Positions 1-11,973 of a DNA stretch of 64,000 nucleotides are shown one piece after another. Every line of letters begins with the position of its first letter. Position 1 is the first letter of the stretch. Made by a program: the position numbers and the translations under genes. Under the pieces are notes generated by a model, which saw only the letters and a program-made list of their open reading frames with translations, made no database searches and was not told where the DNA came from. The stretch is from Allacma fusca (Eukaryota > Arthropoda > Collembola > Symphypleona > Sminthuridae). The stretch covers positions 25,367,378-25,431,377 of the forward strand of contig OX359248.1 of assembly GCA_947179485.1 (NCBI GenBank). Reading direction: 5' to 3'.

Positions 1-3000
1 AGATCGATCCAACTCTGCTACTGTCAACTCGCTTGTAACTAAAGGAGCGCCTTTCCTCTTTAAGTTGTAGTTAGTAATGAAACGACAAATCCATGCGTTT
101 GTCCTGACCGCTCTCATCCAGGACGAAAACCTCTCAGGGCTAGGACATCCAAAAGGTTCCATAACTGCAACTACGCCAACACATCTTCGCATTTCTTCCT
201 CCGGCAGCTTGACTTCCGCCAACTTCTCTTTCGGCCACATACCTGCAGTTAGTTTTAGGAAGGATGGACCATTTATCCATCGACAATCCGGGTGGAAATT
301 AACTTCATTTCCTCCACGAGTTGCCTCGTCAGCCACATTTTCTGCAGTTGGCACCCAATGCCATTCTTGAACATCTGTCACCTCCAAGATTTCCCCAATT
401 CTGTGCGCCACAAACTGCTTGAAGTTTCGGGATTCCGACCGAATCCAGCACAAGACTGTTCTTGAGTCCGACCAATAATGACTTTCATCAATGGTCAGCT
501 TGATTTCCTCCTTCACGGTCGTCGCCAAGCGGGTGCCCATAACAGCAGCCTGGAGTTCCAACCTTGGGATGGACAATCGTTTTGTCGGAGCCACTCTAGT
601 CTTTGCTAACACGAATGCCACATCCACGCTGTCACCAACTTTCAGACGCAGATAGCACACGGCTGCAAAAGCCTCTTCACTTGCGTCGACAAAAACATGG
701 AGTTGCACAACATCAGCCATTTTCAAATTTCTGGAGTAGCACCTGGGAATTGTCAGTGTGGTGATTTCCATTAGTTTTAGCAGCCATTTTTTCCAAGCTA
801 CATTTTGGTTCTCCTGAAGCTGCTCATCCCATCCTATCTTGGACAGCCAAAGTTGCTGAAACAAAATTTTCGCTTTCACAACAAAATGAGCAACGAACCC
901 GAGAGGGTCGAACACGGACATAATGAGCTGCAAAACTTCCCTCTTGGTTGGATTCCTAACCCCAGTAATGACGTCAGTCTCCACCTTGTGGTAAATCGTA
1001 GTAAACTTGAATTCATCCTGTTCAGGGCACCAATTTACCCCTAGAGCCCTTTCTACAGCCAGTTCAGAATTCGTGTCAAAATTTCTTAGACCCTTAGCCC
1101 GAAGTTCAGGAGGTATGTTCTTCACGACTTCTTTGGAACTGCTTGCCCAATTGCATATTTCCATGCCTCCACGCCGGAATACTTCCACAAAGTCCTGGAT
1201 CTTCTGTGTCGCCTTCACGGCATCATCGTCACCATTCAGGAGGTCGTCCATATACATACATGACTTAATGGCCTCAACAATCGCAGGGAACTCCGACTCG
1301 TACTCGGCAGCGTTGACATCCTTCACATATAACGCACTTGAAGGTGAACAGGCAGCACCAAAAATCATCGCTTCCATGATGTAAACGTCTGGCTCTTTAT
1401 TCCTCTCCATTCCACGCCACAGAAACCGTTGACTATTATGGTCTGCTGCAACAATCCGAACCTGGTGGAACATCTCCTTAATGTCACCCATGATCCCGAC
1501 CACTGGTTTTCGGAATCTCATCAGAACTGCTGGAAGCGGGTTGAGGAAATCTGGACCTTTCATTAAATAATCATTCAATCCTGCCCCATGTGATTTTGCC
1601 GCAGCATCAAATACAAGTCGAAGCTTGCCTGGCTTGTTCGGGTTGAATACAGCAAAATGAGGTACATACCATGTCCTTGCTGTCTGTACCTTAGCTTCTT
1701 CTGACGTTAGAATCCTACAGTAGCCCTTGCTAATGTAGTCATCAATTTTGCTGCAATACTCCTTGGCAAAGTCAGGCTGTCGGTCCATTTTTCGTTCCAT
1801 ACAACTCAGTCTTCGTATGGCATTCAGCTTGCTTTCTGGCAGGACACAGTCTTCTTGCTTCCAAAGCAGGCCAGTCTCAAATCGGTTGCCGATCCGCCGT
1901 GTGGTCATTTCCATTATCGCCAGGGATTTCTCATCCTCCACTGATCGAAGGTCCTTCTGCAGCACTCTCACGCCAAAGTTTTCCGTTGAAAACGATTCCC
2001 GGATAAGAGTATTCAAATCTTCCTCCCGATCATCACGACATATATGAAAGGAGACTCTCGGCGAAAGGTCGTTTACCTTGGGAAGGCTCCCGTGAACTAC
2101 CCAGCCTAACCAAGTTTTCGTGGCAATTGGATCTTGCCACTGTCCATGTAGTAACTTCCTCGGAGTGGTTAGCAAGATGTTGTCAGATCCTATGAGGATT
2201 TCTGGTCGGGCATCCTTTAACGTTTCAACGGGAATATCCTTCAGATACAGCCAATGCTTCCTCACTTCATCCATGTTGATACTCTGTGAAGGAATGCCTA
2301 ACTTTGCAACTGTTCTTGCATTCGCAATGTAATACTGCTTTGCCCCATCAGCTACTCCACTAATTTTCATCGACACCACCTCTGACTCCGGCTCCTCGAC
2401 GGTCATGTCATTCGTCCACTGAAGACAAAGCGGTGACTTCTTCCCCTGTAGTTCAAGCCGTTCTGATAAAGATGAGTCAACAAGTGTTACCTCTGAACCT
2501 TCATCCAGCAGTGCATAAGTTCTGATTGTCCCCGTGGGTCCACTCAACTTCACTGGAATAATGCGCAGCAAGACCTTCGAAGATTGCTTCATGTTTGCGT
2601 GGGCACATGTTTTTGCTTCTTCGCTAGTCTTCTTCTTATGCAACAACTTGTTGTGAAACAATTTGCAGTCGTCCACGTCACATTGTTGTCTAAGACGACA
2701 GTCACTACTCAGGTGTCCTTTACCTAAACAGCTGTAGCAAATTCCTTTACTTTTCAACATCTTCCATCTTACATTTACATCATCAGAAAGTAATTTTGTG
2801 CAAGATTCAATAACATGTCCTGACTTATCACAATAAGTGCAGGGTCTCTTTTCATCTTTATTCACGGCCGTGAAAACGGACTTTTGATTTCTCTTAATCT
2901 TATTGTCACTGTCTTGTTGTTCAACTTTTAACGTAACAGGCATCAAATTGTATGTCATGGCAACCATGTTCAGCCATGTCGATAGGTCAGCCAAGCTGAA

Positions 3001-4035
3001 CTCTTTTTCTATTGTTTGTCTGTGCTTACACCATTCATACTGTAGTTCATGTGGTAACTTAACTACAATTTCTTTCATGAGAGTTGGATTCAATAAATGT
3101 CCAGTTTGTTCCAATGTTGTCATAGTTCCAACCAAATTAGTCACTTGATTGGAAAGGAAAACTATAGTTTCAGGCTTACTTGGTTTCGGAGTAGGAGCGT
3201 TTCTTACTTTTTCTACCAAGTTTTCAATAATTTGTTCGGGCCGCCCGAACATCATTTTCAACGTTGTCATGACAGCTTCTACGTTCTCAGGAATACCCAG
3301 CACCGGGAGCACCGCATCTCTTGCCTTGCCCTTCAAGCTCTTCTGCAATCGTAACATGTTCTCATCAGTTGACAAGCCACATACCTTTGTTGTGCGCTCG
3401 TACTGGCTGTAAAACATCGGCCATTCCGCGGGATTTCCATTGAAATCGGGTAGATCTCGTCGAACTGTCTGCCTGGTCATCAACTTGCTCATGTTGTCAA
3501 CTAACTGCTTCAGCTCAGACGGTTTCTCGGGATGATTCTTCTCAACCCACTCATTGGTTCTTTCTACAGGAAGGTTATTGGGAAATACAGAAGTAACCGG
3601 GTACGTACCAAACTCCTGGAAGGCCCCAGCTGCATTCGTTCTTCCGACCTCCTCCAGATCCCCTGTTGTACCATCTTCAGAATCTTCTTCTTCGATGATA
3701 CGCTTTTCCATCTCCGCTCGCTTCTCCTCAATTGCCTTTGCTCGCGCCAGTCGTTCTATTTCCAACTCAATTTCACTAACCTTCTTCAACGATGCTAGCT
3801 CAACCTGAAGAGTTTTCCTTAGTCTCTGGCTACGTTGGGATGATGCGGTAGTAAAACTGCTTCTACGGGATGCCACGGAAACGCGATCGTCATCATGGGC
3901 ACAAACGGAAGTTCCATCAATAGGTTCATCAGGCTTCTCACCCACTCTCTTCCGCGACGGTAACGGCAGCAACGAGAACTCGGGTTCTTCTCCAAGCTTG
4001 CGCTTGCTTTTGCGAACTTCAGATTCTTCATTCAT
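1..4035 (-). CDS. gag-pol: BEL/Pao gag-pol polyprotein, C-terminus cut by window edge
   Basis: The frame starts at the ATG at 4035-4033 and stays open for 1345 codons to base 1. The first ~380 residues are a gag-like region: charged and coiled-coil-prone, then the DUF1759-type part. Two CX2CX4HX4C zinc knuckles follow at residues 399-412 and 433-446. A retropepsin-like (DUF1758) protease carries an LLDEGSEV motif with the likely catalytic Asp at 511. The reverse transcriptase has the catalytic YMDD at 928-931 (bases 1254-1243), after GPDFLNPLPAVL and followed by LLNG. RNase H begins near residue 1113 with HVFVDASEEAF (Asp1117). The last visible residues resemble the segment just before the BEL/Pao integrase zinc domain, so integrase should follow outside the window. 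Another ATG at 4031-4029 opens only a 70-codon overlapping frame and is not the start. The product would copy the element RNA into DNA in cytoplasmic particles. No envelope gene is visible. Confidence 0.93.
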   Translation of the reverse strand, partial: MNEESEVRKSKRKLGEEPEFSLLPLPSRKRVGEKPDEPIDGTSVCAHDDDRVSVASRRSSFTTASSQRSQRLRKTLQVELASLKKVSEIELEIERLARAKAIEEKRAEMEKRIIEEEDSEDGTTGDLEEVGRTNAAGAFQEFGTYPVTSVFPNNLPVERTNEWVEKNHPEKPSELKQLVDNMSKLMTRQTVRRDLPDFNGNPAEWPMFYSQYERTTKVCGLSTDENMLRLQKSLKGKARDAVLPVLGIPENVEAVMTTLKMMFGRPEQIIENLVEKVRNAPTPKPSKPETIVFLSNQVTNLVGTMTTLEQTGHLLNPTLMKEIVVKLPHELQYEWCKHRQTIEKEFSLADLSTWLNMVAMTYNLMPVTLKVEQQDSDNKIKRNQKSVFTAVNKDEKRPCTYCDKSGHVIESCTKLLSDDVNVRWKMLKSKGICYSCLGKGHLSSDCRLRQQCDVDDCKLFHNKLLHKKKTSEEAKTCAHANMKQSSKVLLRIIPVKLSGPTGTIRTYALLDEGSEVTLVDSSLSERLELQGKKSPLCLQWTNDMTVEEPESEVVSMKISGVADGAKQYYIANARTVAKLGIPSQSINMDEVRKHWLYLKDIPVETLKDARPEILIGSDNILLTTPRKLLHGQWQDPIATKTWLGWVVHGSLPKVNDLSPRVSFHICRDDREEDLNTLIRESFSTENFGVRVLQKDLRSVEDEKSLAIMEMTTRRIGNRFETGLLWKQEDCVLPESKLNAIRRLSCMERKMDRQPDFAKEYCSKIDDYISKGYCRILTSEEAKVQTARTWYVPHFAVFNPNKPGKLRLVFDAAAKSHGAGLNDYLMKGPDFLNPLPAVLMRFRKPVVGIMGDIKEMFHQVRIVAADHNSQRFLWRGMERNKEPDVYIMEAMIFGAACSPSSALYVKDVNAAEYESEFPAIVEAIKSCMYMDDLLNGDDDAVKATQKIQDFVEVFRRGGMEICNWASSSKEVVKNIPPELRAKGLRNFDTNSELAVERALGVNWCPEQDEFKFTTIYHKVETDVITGVRNPTKREVLQLIMSVFDPLGFVAHFVVKAKILFQQLWLSKIGWDEQLQENQNVAWKKWLLKLMEITTLTIPRCYSRNLKMADVVQLHVFVDASEEAFAAVCYLRLKVGDSVDVAFVLAKTRVAPTKRLSIPRLELQAAVMGTRLATTVKEEIKLTIDESHYWSDSRTVLCWIRSESRNFKQFVAHRIGEILEVTDVQEWHWVPTAENVADEATRGGNEVNFHPDCRWINGPSFLKLTAGMWPKEKLAEVKLPEEEMRRCVGVVAVMEPFGCPSPERFSSWMRAVRTNAWICRFITNYNLKRKGAPLVTSELTVAELDRS

Positions 4036-4069
4036 TGTTAATCTTCAAACGGACACTTAAGGATCAATT

Positions 4070-4087
4070 ATCCGGTTCGAAGGACCA
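4070..4087 (-). promoter_or_regulatory. Primer-binding site, tRNA-Tyr type
   Basis: The plus strand reads ATCCGGTTCGAAGGACCA, which is what a tRNA 3' end with CCA looks like. The acceptor part TCGAAGG plus A and CCA pairs with a CCTTCGA 5' acceptor, as in eukaryotic tRNA-Tyr; I recall the metazoan tRNA-Tyr end as differing at about one base. On the element strand this is an 18-base primer-binding site starting TGG, two bases from the LTR end. The tRNA assignment is from memory of tRNA-Tyr. Confidence 0.75.
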
Positions 4088-4089
4088 GC

Positions 4090-4494
4090 TGTTACAGCCA
4101 CAATTCGACTGTAATAATAATTTCTGGAACTTGACTTGTTCTTTCGAAGGACCAGTGCTCCTGGAGCACACAAATGTAACTTTAATCGAAGAATGTGTTT
4201 TCACCTTCTCACGAAGTGACAGCCTTTGCTGTCCAGTATGAATGGGATGAGAAGGACTTATAAAATTGCTGAAATTTCCTTTGAAATTATTTAACTTTAT
4301 TTAACACGTCTTTCCCATTCACACCCAAAAGTTAATCTCACTTCCTTATTTTTCCATTCCTAGTTATCCATGTAATATCATACAATTATTACACAACTCC
4401 AATCATTTTAGCTTAAATCTATTGTTGCTTCAATTTACAATATTAACTATTCATTTTACAACTAAACAAATGAGTTGAAATGCCTATGGTAACA
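4090..4494 (-). repeat. Candidate 5' LTR of the BEL/Pao element
   Basis: The segment next to the primer-binding site begins TGTTAC and ends GTAACA on the plus strand, a perfect 6-base terminal inverted repeat of the TG..CA kind expected for an LTR. Its length (405 bases) is normal for BEL/Pao. The inner boundary is well placed by the primer-binding site. The outer boundary at 4494 is a guess, because the matching 3' LTR is outside the window. A second, shorter copy of the primer-binding core (TTCGAAGGACCA) lies inside it near 4143-4154. Confidence 0.5.
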
Positions 4495-5492
4495 TTATGT
4501 AATATTTCCTATCTAAATACATGGTAAGTACATATATGTGCTAATATCACTCAAAATGTCCCTAAATTATCTTAAAAACTAGCACCTACATTTTCATTTA
4601 AGTATCTTAAAATCAATTACTACCCATAAGAAGACATTTTAGTGGTATTCACATGGTTGGACATTAGGTCTATTACCCGGGTATCCTAGTTACAAATTAG
4701 GCGAACTTACACTTATATGTTACATGCTTCTAATTATTTCCAATTTTCACACCTAGATCATAACCAAAGTATTTCCCCTTCAAGGGTCCTTATATGAGGT
4801 ACTTATTCCATATATATTCATACTTGGACATTAGGTCTAACTACCCGGGTATCTAACATTAGAGTATTCGGATACTTATCCTACATTATGTTATGTACAT
4901 GATATACATGCGCCATCTATGAGGATCTTGCACACTAATATTATATATGTATTCCTATATATCATAAGCTTATCTATGGTTGATTTCTATGGTATAATTT
5001 AAGCTTCAACAGATACTATACATATGTAAACACACGTGTCATATACATGTCGTACTACTTACAAGGATATGGTTCAGATCTTCACGTGAACATCATGTTT
5101 TATTATTTTTGGGGGAAAGAGAAGAAAAAAAATGAAAAAAAAAGTGTGTTATTTTGAATTTACAATCCTGGGTTTATATTTAGTGTATTCTATTTTGTGT
5201 GTAAGTGTAAAGCCTTAAATGAATAATTTTGGAGGGAGTTGTTGACTGTCAGTGTGTGGACTTTACTGCGTGAAATACTCTTCCTACAGTAAATGTTTTA
5301 TTAGGTTGCGTATGCGGAAGTGCGTATGGGGACATTTGTGTCTGTATGTATAGAATGATCTGTATATTTATTTTATATCTATACCTATAACAGATAAGTA
5401 TAGGACAGGGATTTAAGATGTAAGAAATGCTCATGTACTTCCCTGGATATTTCTTTATGGTAATGTTTAATACTGACTATATTTTTGCACAG
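4495..5492. other. AT-rich intron or flank between retroelement and dpr exon
   Basis: Apart from the repeat pair at 4657/4824, I see only AT-rich sequence with no exon-like open frame. It ends in the splice acceptor at 5491-5492. It is probably the 3' part of the dpr intron into which the retroelement inserted. Confidence 0.5.
4657..4853. repeat. Two copies of a ~30-base direct repeat, 167 bases apart
   Basis: The blocks at 4657-4686 and 4824-4853 share TTGGACATTAGGTCT, then two to three variable bases, then TACCCGGGTATC. The CCCGGG core is conspicuous in this AT-rich stretch. They lie just outside the candidate LTR, or inside it if the LTR is longer than proposed. Function is unknown. Confidence 0.7.
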
Positions 5493-5632
5493 AGCCCACA
5501 ACAAAGATTGAGGGTCTGGGACGGAACGCAGAACTTTTTATCAAGGCTGGAAGTACCATCAATTTAACGTGCATTGTCGAGGACGCAACGGACAACGCTC
5601 CGAAACATATCCTTTGGCGACATAACTCTCGT
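5493..5632 (+). CDS. dpr: dpr-like exon: first half of Ig2
   Basis: The exon follows the acceptor ATTTTTGCACAG and ends at the donor GTAAGT (5633). The first two bases AG complete a split Glu codon, giving EPTTKIEGLG, close to the start of Dpr Ig2. It carries the first Ig cysteine, with an N-glycosylation site NLT beside it, and the core tryptophan. Confidence 0.85.
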
Positions 5633-8600
5633 GTAAGTCCGAGATCAAATGACTCTGCTAAATACACCACACATTCTATTTTTTTACTCCCGAAGAACCG
5701 ACTATTAGTTACTCCAAGATGGGAGACAAGGGAAAGCTGAGGAATGGTTTAGTAAGGGGGAAAAAAAAACTTTACCCAGTGAATCTCCTTGTCTCTTGGT
5801 TTATACTCTCAGAAAATCCTTTTATTTCCAGAGTGTATATCTACGGAATGGCTTTGGAAATGGTAATTCAGTAAATTCTGGAAGGACATGTCCGTCTCTG
5901 GTCAATAGCCCCGCATGCTGTAATCTCCGATCTTGCAAGTGGGTTAGGGAGGGTTTTTGCACGCACATGCAATCCCCCACCTATATAGATATAGATATAG
6001 ATGTATGAACTGACACGATAATACATAAGTTTTCCGACGTCCAGCCACTCTCGGAACTTTTTTTTTCTTTTTTACGGGAACTCCATTATTTTTAACTATT
6101 TAAGCGGGAAAGGGTTTGGGAAAGGCCTCAATCCATGTTATAATTCATATGTAAATGAGTGGTTTTTAACTATTCAATTCTTTTCTCGTCCCCACATGTA
6201 ACGTACTAAAAAGGGGGAATAGTAATTTGGAGAATTTAGCCATATTTTACTGTAACTGTGGCTGGGGGGAGTCTCAAGGGGGAGCTTAAATTGGCCAAGA
6301 CCAATAAAAAAATTAAGACTAAGTCAAAAGACACTCTGGGGCTTCATTTCCTTTTATTTTTCAAGAACAAACTCCAGAGAAATTATGTCAAACGGAGGAT
6401 TTGCTCTTGGAGGTTTAATACCACATAAATCTTCCGTCTCGGAGAGACGGAGCCCCATATAAACCGTAGGGATGGAGTAGAGTCCCTTGTTTAACAATGA
6501 CAATGTCATAAAAATTTACCAAACTGTTGCCCTAATTCGTGGAGGAGTTGCATCTCCTAGGAGGGACGGAATGGGGCCAAAAGGTGTGTATTTATTTTAA
6601 GAACTATTTTAATGCCCTTTAGCGTCCCATCCAGTACACTATTATACTACTTTCGTACTGTGTAAGCTGACTGCCTCGAGTAGGACAGTATTCCCTTCTG
6701 CCCTGGTTTTATCGTGCATTATTCCAAATAAAGTTTTACTCTCAATCCTCCTTTTAGTCTCAGACATGAGATACAATTTCAAATTAATGGCTTCCGTTGT
6801 GTCTCTCTCCCCCTCAATATTTTATACGAGTGGGCTTCCCTCCGTACTGTATATATTTCTGTAACTATCCTATAAAGCATTATAATGCTCAAGAGTTTCA
6901 GCTTTATTTGCAAAAATGAAGATTAACGTCATGTACCTTTGGGATGAACAAGCTTTGAGAGAAGGAGATCCCGTAAATTCTCAATATTTGAAGAGACCCA
7001 TTCAATTAATTATTCCCATCCTTTAGTAATTGTTAAACAATTTTGGATTTTACTGACAGGGTTTTGATTTCATCAACTCATGCTTGGCAGATATGAAATC
7101 ACAGGAACTAAAAATACAGAAATTATTTGGAAACCTCAAAATGGATAGAGGGACAGGAACTAGAGAAATTAATTGTTGAGTTTATTCCAAGCATGTTTTA
7201 TCTCCTTCACTCTCAATATTTCCTATTCCTTGGCTCACTCTCTCACTCTCTCAATCTCTCAAGCGTTTATTTTTGTCGGGTGTAATGTTGTGACTACAAT
7301 CCTAAGAGCTGTAGACTCCGACCACTGACACTCCCAGCAAAGAAGGCACTTGTGAGGGAAACTTGCGGACGCCACTTTATTCCTTGTAGACCATTCTCTC
7401 ATCTCTCACGGAAAAATAAATAAGTTGGCTACATGAACAACTATATCCTGAAGAGTAGGATCTCATCTACTCTTCCCTGGCAAACAAAGTCTTGCTGACA
7501 GGATCATAAATATTCATACATTTTGAGCGCGGAAGAATAGTCTTACCCAAATACGAGGGATAGAGAATGTTACAGTACGTTTTAGCTTCGAGAGAGAAAG
7601 AGAGAGAAAGAGAGAGATAGAGAGAGGGAAAAAAATCCTTGGGGGAGTTAGCATGCAAAATAATGAATTTTATTGCATGTTCACAAGAATTCTCGGTAGG
7701 GCTACTGGCTCTATATATGTATCTTTTCTGAGACTAATGCATAGACACCCTCACAGTTAAAACATTGGGAGGAGGAAATCGTAGGCACTTACGTAACTTT
7801 CAACGGATGCTCTTACAGTAATATAGGAGCATCATAGATATAGCAGCATGTCCATACATATAATATTATAAAAATCCAAGGACCACAAAACTAACTCACA
7901 ATAAGTTTCCTTTGATGATTTGCCAACAGACTGTGAACTTTGAGTGGTCACGGGGAGGAATGAGTTTGGTCACGGAAAAGAAGACAAAAGGGGTTACTGT
8001 CAGCCGACTTCTCATCCAGAAGGCCATGCGAAGTGACTCGGGAACTTACATGTGTGAACCAATCAATGCCCATCCCGCTCATGCAAAAATCCACGTCCTG
8101 GAACAAGGTATGTACATACAGCAAAAAGTATTGTGTTAAAATCCCTGATTCTGGAAATTAGTAATAATTTTTACAGTCGTTAAAAATTTCTGCAGGCAAT
8201 TTCTTGGCCCATTTGTAAATTTGTTTGTAATTATTTACTTTTTAAGGATTTGGATAAATGCAATATTTTATATTAATTATTCGTAATTACGTGTCAAGTA
8301 GCTGTCTGGATTTGCATAATTATGTGCGTCCTTAGACTGTAGATATGTATGCCCAGACTCAGCCCATGTGCATGCTAAGTATGTATAGCAATGTGTTCTG
8401 TATTACTCATCGTCGGAAAGTTTGAGAGTGTCAGAACGTCATCGGGCCAGAATCCTCCATTAATATTCTAGTTGCAAGCTTTCTTCAGCTGAAATGAGGG
8501 CAGGTTCTCAAGAGGCTGACGTTACTTGAATGAGAGTCCAAATTGGTTCCATACCTATGGCCCTGAATTGTCCCAGGGCGTTGAAGCCCTGGCTTGGGCC

Positions 8601-11600
8601 TTTCTTTGGGCCTGGAGTCGAAATGACACTAACAGAAAACAGAGTATATTGTTGTTGTTACAAATTGTCAAGAACCAATGATCAGCTTTTGGTAGTATAA
8701 TTGGCACTTGAATGGAAAACTCTTGTCTGCTCTGAGGTTGCAATTTATATCTGAAATAAAACTCGGAGTTGTTGAAATGATCATAAATACATTTAGAGAC
8801 CCAAGTATCTAGGTATAGGTACATACGTAGGAGTGTCTGTATAGAAATTAGCATTCACCAATCCCTAATCATAAAATAATGCACCCTTAATGAAGTATTC
8901 AACTTCCAGTGGGACAAATTAAGGTCACGTGGTTATAGAGAGAGAGTCACATCTCTGAAAATTAGATATTTACAAGGGATGAGACTACAGTGTGATGAGC
9001 GCAGACGGAGGGAGTTGGGATAAGATTTTCCGGCTCGCCCAATTTGAGTTCTTTGTATACACATTCCGACATTTATGGGTGAAACTAGGGCGTCAAAATT
9101 TCGGTCAAAGGAAGAAAGTAGTACTTGGGGTGTGGGGTCTGACTTCCATATCAATGATGAGATGACAGGAGCATTTTCAGCAAATACGCCACTTTTGTCT
9201 TCCTAGGTCAATTTAAGTTGAGATATTTTCTATTGACGGTCCCTGTGTTTCCTGGACAAAATTACTTCCAGTGGAAATCATAAGGATGAGTCTTCTGTCC
9301 TATATAGAGATAAATATATTTTAACCTCACATCCATGTACTTGGGATGTATGTGGAACCTCTCCCTTTGAGCTTTGAAACATGTTCCCACTCTCGATTGA
9401 ATCACTACGACTGTCGTTTTGGAACTGAATCCTGCGAAAGACATAGTGTTGTGAGGGCTGTGATTGTCCATCATATCTGTCTGGGAATTATTCTCTTGAC
9501 CCCTGCCCTTCCTATCGTCTACATTGGGGAATGGCTCATGTGCAATTTCCAAGCTTGAGTTACAAGAATTTACTTTTAGATAGGATAGAATTTATACTTG
9601 AAATTCTGCCGGTCTCGTAATTGACAAGCATTATTTTGGAACACGATCTAAAAGATGTCTCAAAGGAAATAGTATCAAGAAACTGCAGTTTGGGTCATCT
9701 TGTGTTGTTGTGCATAGGAAAAGTGCAGGCTTGTGTATTTGTTTACAAGAACGGATGTAAATATGTATGGACGTTATATACATGTCCTGTGCATTAATAT
9801 TGCATATAAATTGAGCTGCATAATCTATGCTAGGATTACAGTGTGTGTGTGTGTGTGTATATATATATATGTACATATATACATATGTGAGGACGGAAGG
9901 AAGGAAATGTAGAAAAAAGTGGGGATTTGGAAATCGTTCAAGGAACTTCTTGAGCTCGTCGTTGTCATTACTTGCTGTGAAATTGGAGACAAATTGCCGA
10001 GTCCATCGATCCAGCCCTGTAATATTACCCATGTTTTGTATCCCCGAGACAACTTTTTCAAGAAATATGGCTCTGGAAGTTTTTTGCTCCCGTGAATGGA
10101 AATATAATGCTAAAGCGTTTTTTTCCCCAACTGGTTGAGAAGTAAAGGGAAACTAGTTGAAATGATTTTCCCGTCGAATATTTTTGATTTGTTCAAAGGA
10201 TAGTGCTAAAAGGAAATGCCTGTTTTGGTGGCAATCACCTCTCCTCAGGATTGGGTTTGTGGGGGAAGCTGGGGGCCTCCGTCTTTGGCTCAAATACCAC
10301 TTCACATATATACTTTCAAGTAGGTCATGAGGTTTCGGAAGGACGTTCTATTACATGATTTACAACTTGTTTGTTAGTGGGTTAGAAAGAGACTGAAAGA
10401 GAGGGAAGGAGAGAGAGAGAGAGAGAGAGTCGGAGAAAATTCAAGTGCAAATAAAATACTGCCGGACAAGGTCCGTATTGGAATTCAAGTCTTTTCTTTC
10501 CTAATGTTCGCGAGAAGAATGGGACAGAGGTTTTTATAGCGCAGTCATCAACTATTGATTTTTTTTAGAGAATAACCATTGCTCGGGAAAAAAAACGGGT
10601 CAACTTCCTAAAAGGATTTGTGCTTTTCTTTCATCGTCTCCCGGTCTTGTTCTGAATATTTTATTTGGTGCTAATTATTATGCAATTTATAATCCCCCCT
10701 ACTTTTTTTTCCTTACTGTAAAAGATTTTAAGGATTTGTTTTCTTAAGATTTCCTCATGAAAATCCCACTGAAGGGACTGTTTTCTTAATGGAATCGGTT
10801 CGAGAGAGAGAGAAGTTATGATTACATGGAGGTAATGGCATGGATTTTTCCACTACTACTAGGAATACTGTAGTATAAGTAGATACAGCGAAACATTTAG
10901 AGGGAAAGTTGGGCAGAGACGGAGGTTTGAAAAAGAGAGAGAGAGAGAGCTTTGGGTTTGCAAATTTCCTTAATCCTCGGAAATCTACAATTTTCTTTCG
11001 TTTTTCATCGTCTTCTGGCAGCAGTGCACTTTTCTCTCCAAACTTTCCATTCTGACCACGTCCCCTCTCCATCCTCCCTTCCTTTAACTTGCACAAATGG
11101 TTATCGCAAGGCTTTGACTCTTACAAAACAACTTCTCAATGTCACAAGTACATACACTGGGTTAGCTTCGTCCTCCTCCTCTGTGTACGGACGTACATAC
11201 ATACACATAAGTATCTATTACCTAGGTATATATATAGTTTCTCAAAAATATTTCTTTGGGGAATTTTGCGTAACATTTTTTACTCTTTCACTTCTACGTA
11301 CATATGTACATACTTTAACCCTTCCCCTACTATAAGGCCCCGTCTGTCTTATTCCATATTTACAACACTCCTTGAGACATCTCCGTGGGGCAAAAAGTCT
11401 TTCAAAACTAACATTTTGATTCGATTCCCAATTGTTGGAATCATATTTTCAAATAAAAATTGTCTACAGTATAAATTATTCCATTCCATACTGTTCATGT
11501 ATCTACCTAGATATCTGACGCATGAAGAGTCTCTATATGAACGTTTTGTATTTACAACGTAAATTTAAAGAGTTTAAAGAATTTTTTGTTCATATTACTT

Positions 11601-11907
11601 CCCAAAGAAATGCATTTTCTTCTAAATGAAAACTTAAAAAAAGGGGAAAGTTCCAAGAGGTCCCTTTATTCTGTAATATTTTTCGGTTGAAGGATGTTGT
11701 TTGAAGAAATTACAGGATTCTTGAAACGTTGAGGGACCATCGTGACTCTAATAATGAAATAAGTCTGAAATAGTTTAAATAAGTGATTAAGAAATTCTGA
11801 GAAGTTGAGAGGGTTGATGTTGAGGGGATACGTCAGAGTGAACCAAGTTTATATTTTTTATAGTCTCACATAAAAAATGTAGGTCATTTAATTTTTCGTG
11901 TGGAAAT

Positions 11908-11973
<66 letters not shown>

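Larger units (their letters stand above)
1..4494 (-). mobile_element. BEL/Pao LTR retrotransposon, 5' part, runs off window
   Basis: The visible part contains, in element orientation (high to low coordinates), a candidate 5' LTR (4494-4090), a primer-binding site (4087-4070), a leader of about 34 bases, and a single long gag-pol frame from 4035 to base 1. The order gag, zinc knuckles, protease, RT, RNase H identifies the BEL/Pao superfamily. The integrase and the 3' LTR are expected to the left of base 1. The coding part has no stop codon or frameshift that I could find, so the copy looks young. It is antisense to the dpr-like exons that start about 1 kb to its right, and probably lies in an intron of that gene. 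Target-site duplication cannot be tested because one end is missing. Confidence 0.9.

Noticed and set aside
3819-4031. Minus-strand frame starting at the second ATG by the gag start
   Set aside because: It overlaps the 1345-codon gag-pol frame in another phase and lacks any retroelement motif.
4070-4087. Possible tRNA gene fragment
   Set aside because: Only the 3' 18 bases match a tRNA, exactly where a retroelement primer-binding site should be; no cloverleaf extends from it.
11089-11562. 157-codon plus-strand frame
   Set aside because: Lies in a dpr intron, is Phe/Tyr/Thr-rich with TACATA-derived residues, and overlaps another long frame on the same strand; a few frames of this length are expected by chance in this much sequence.
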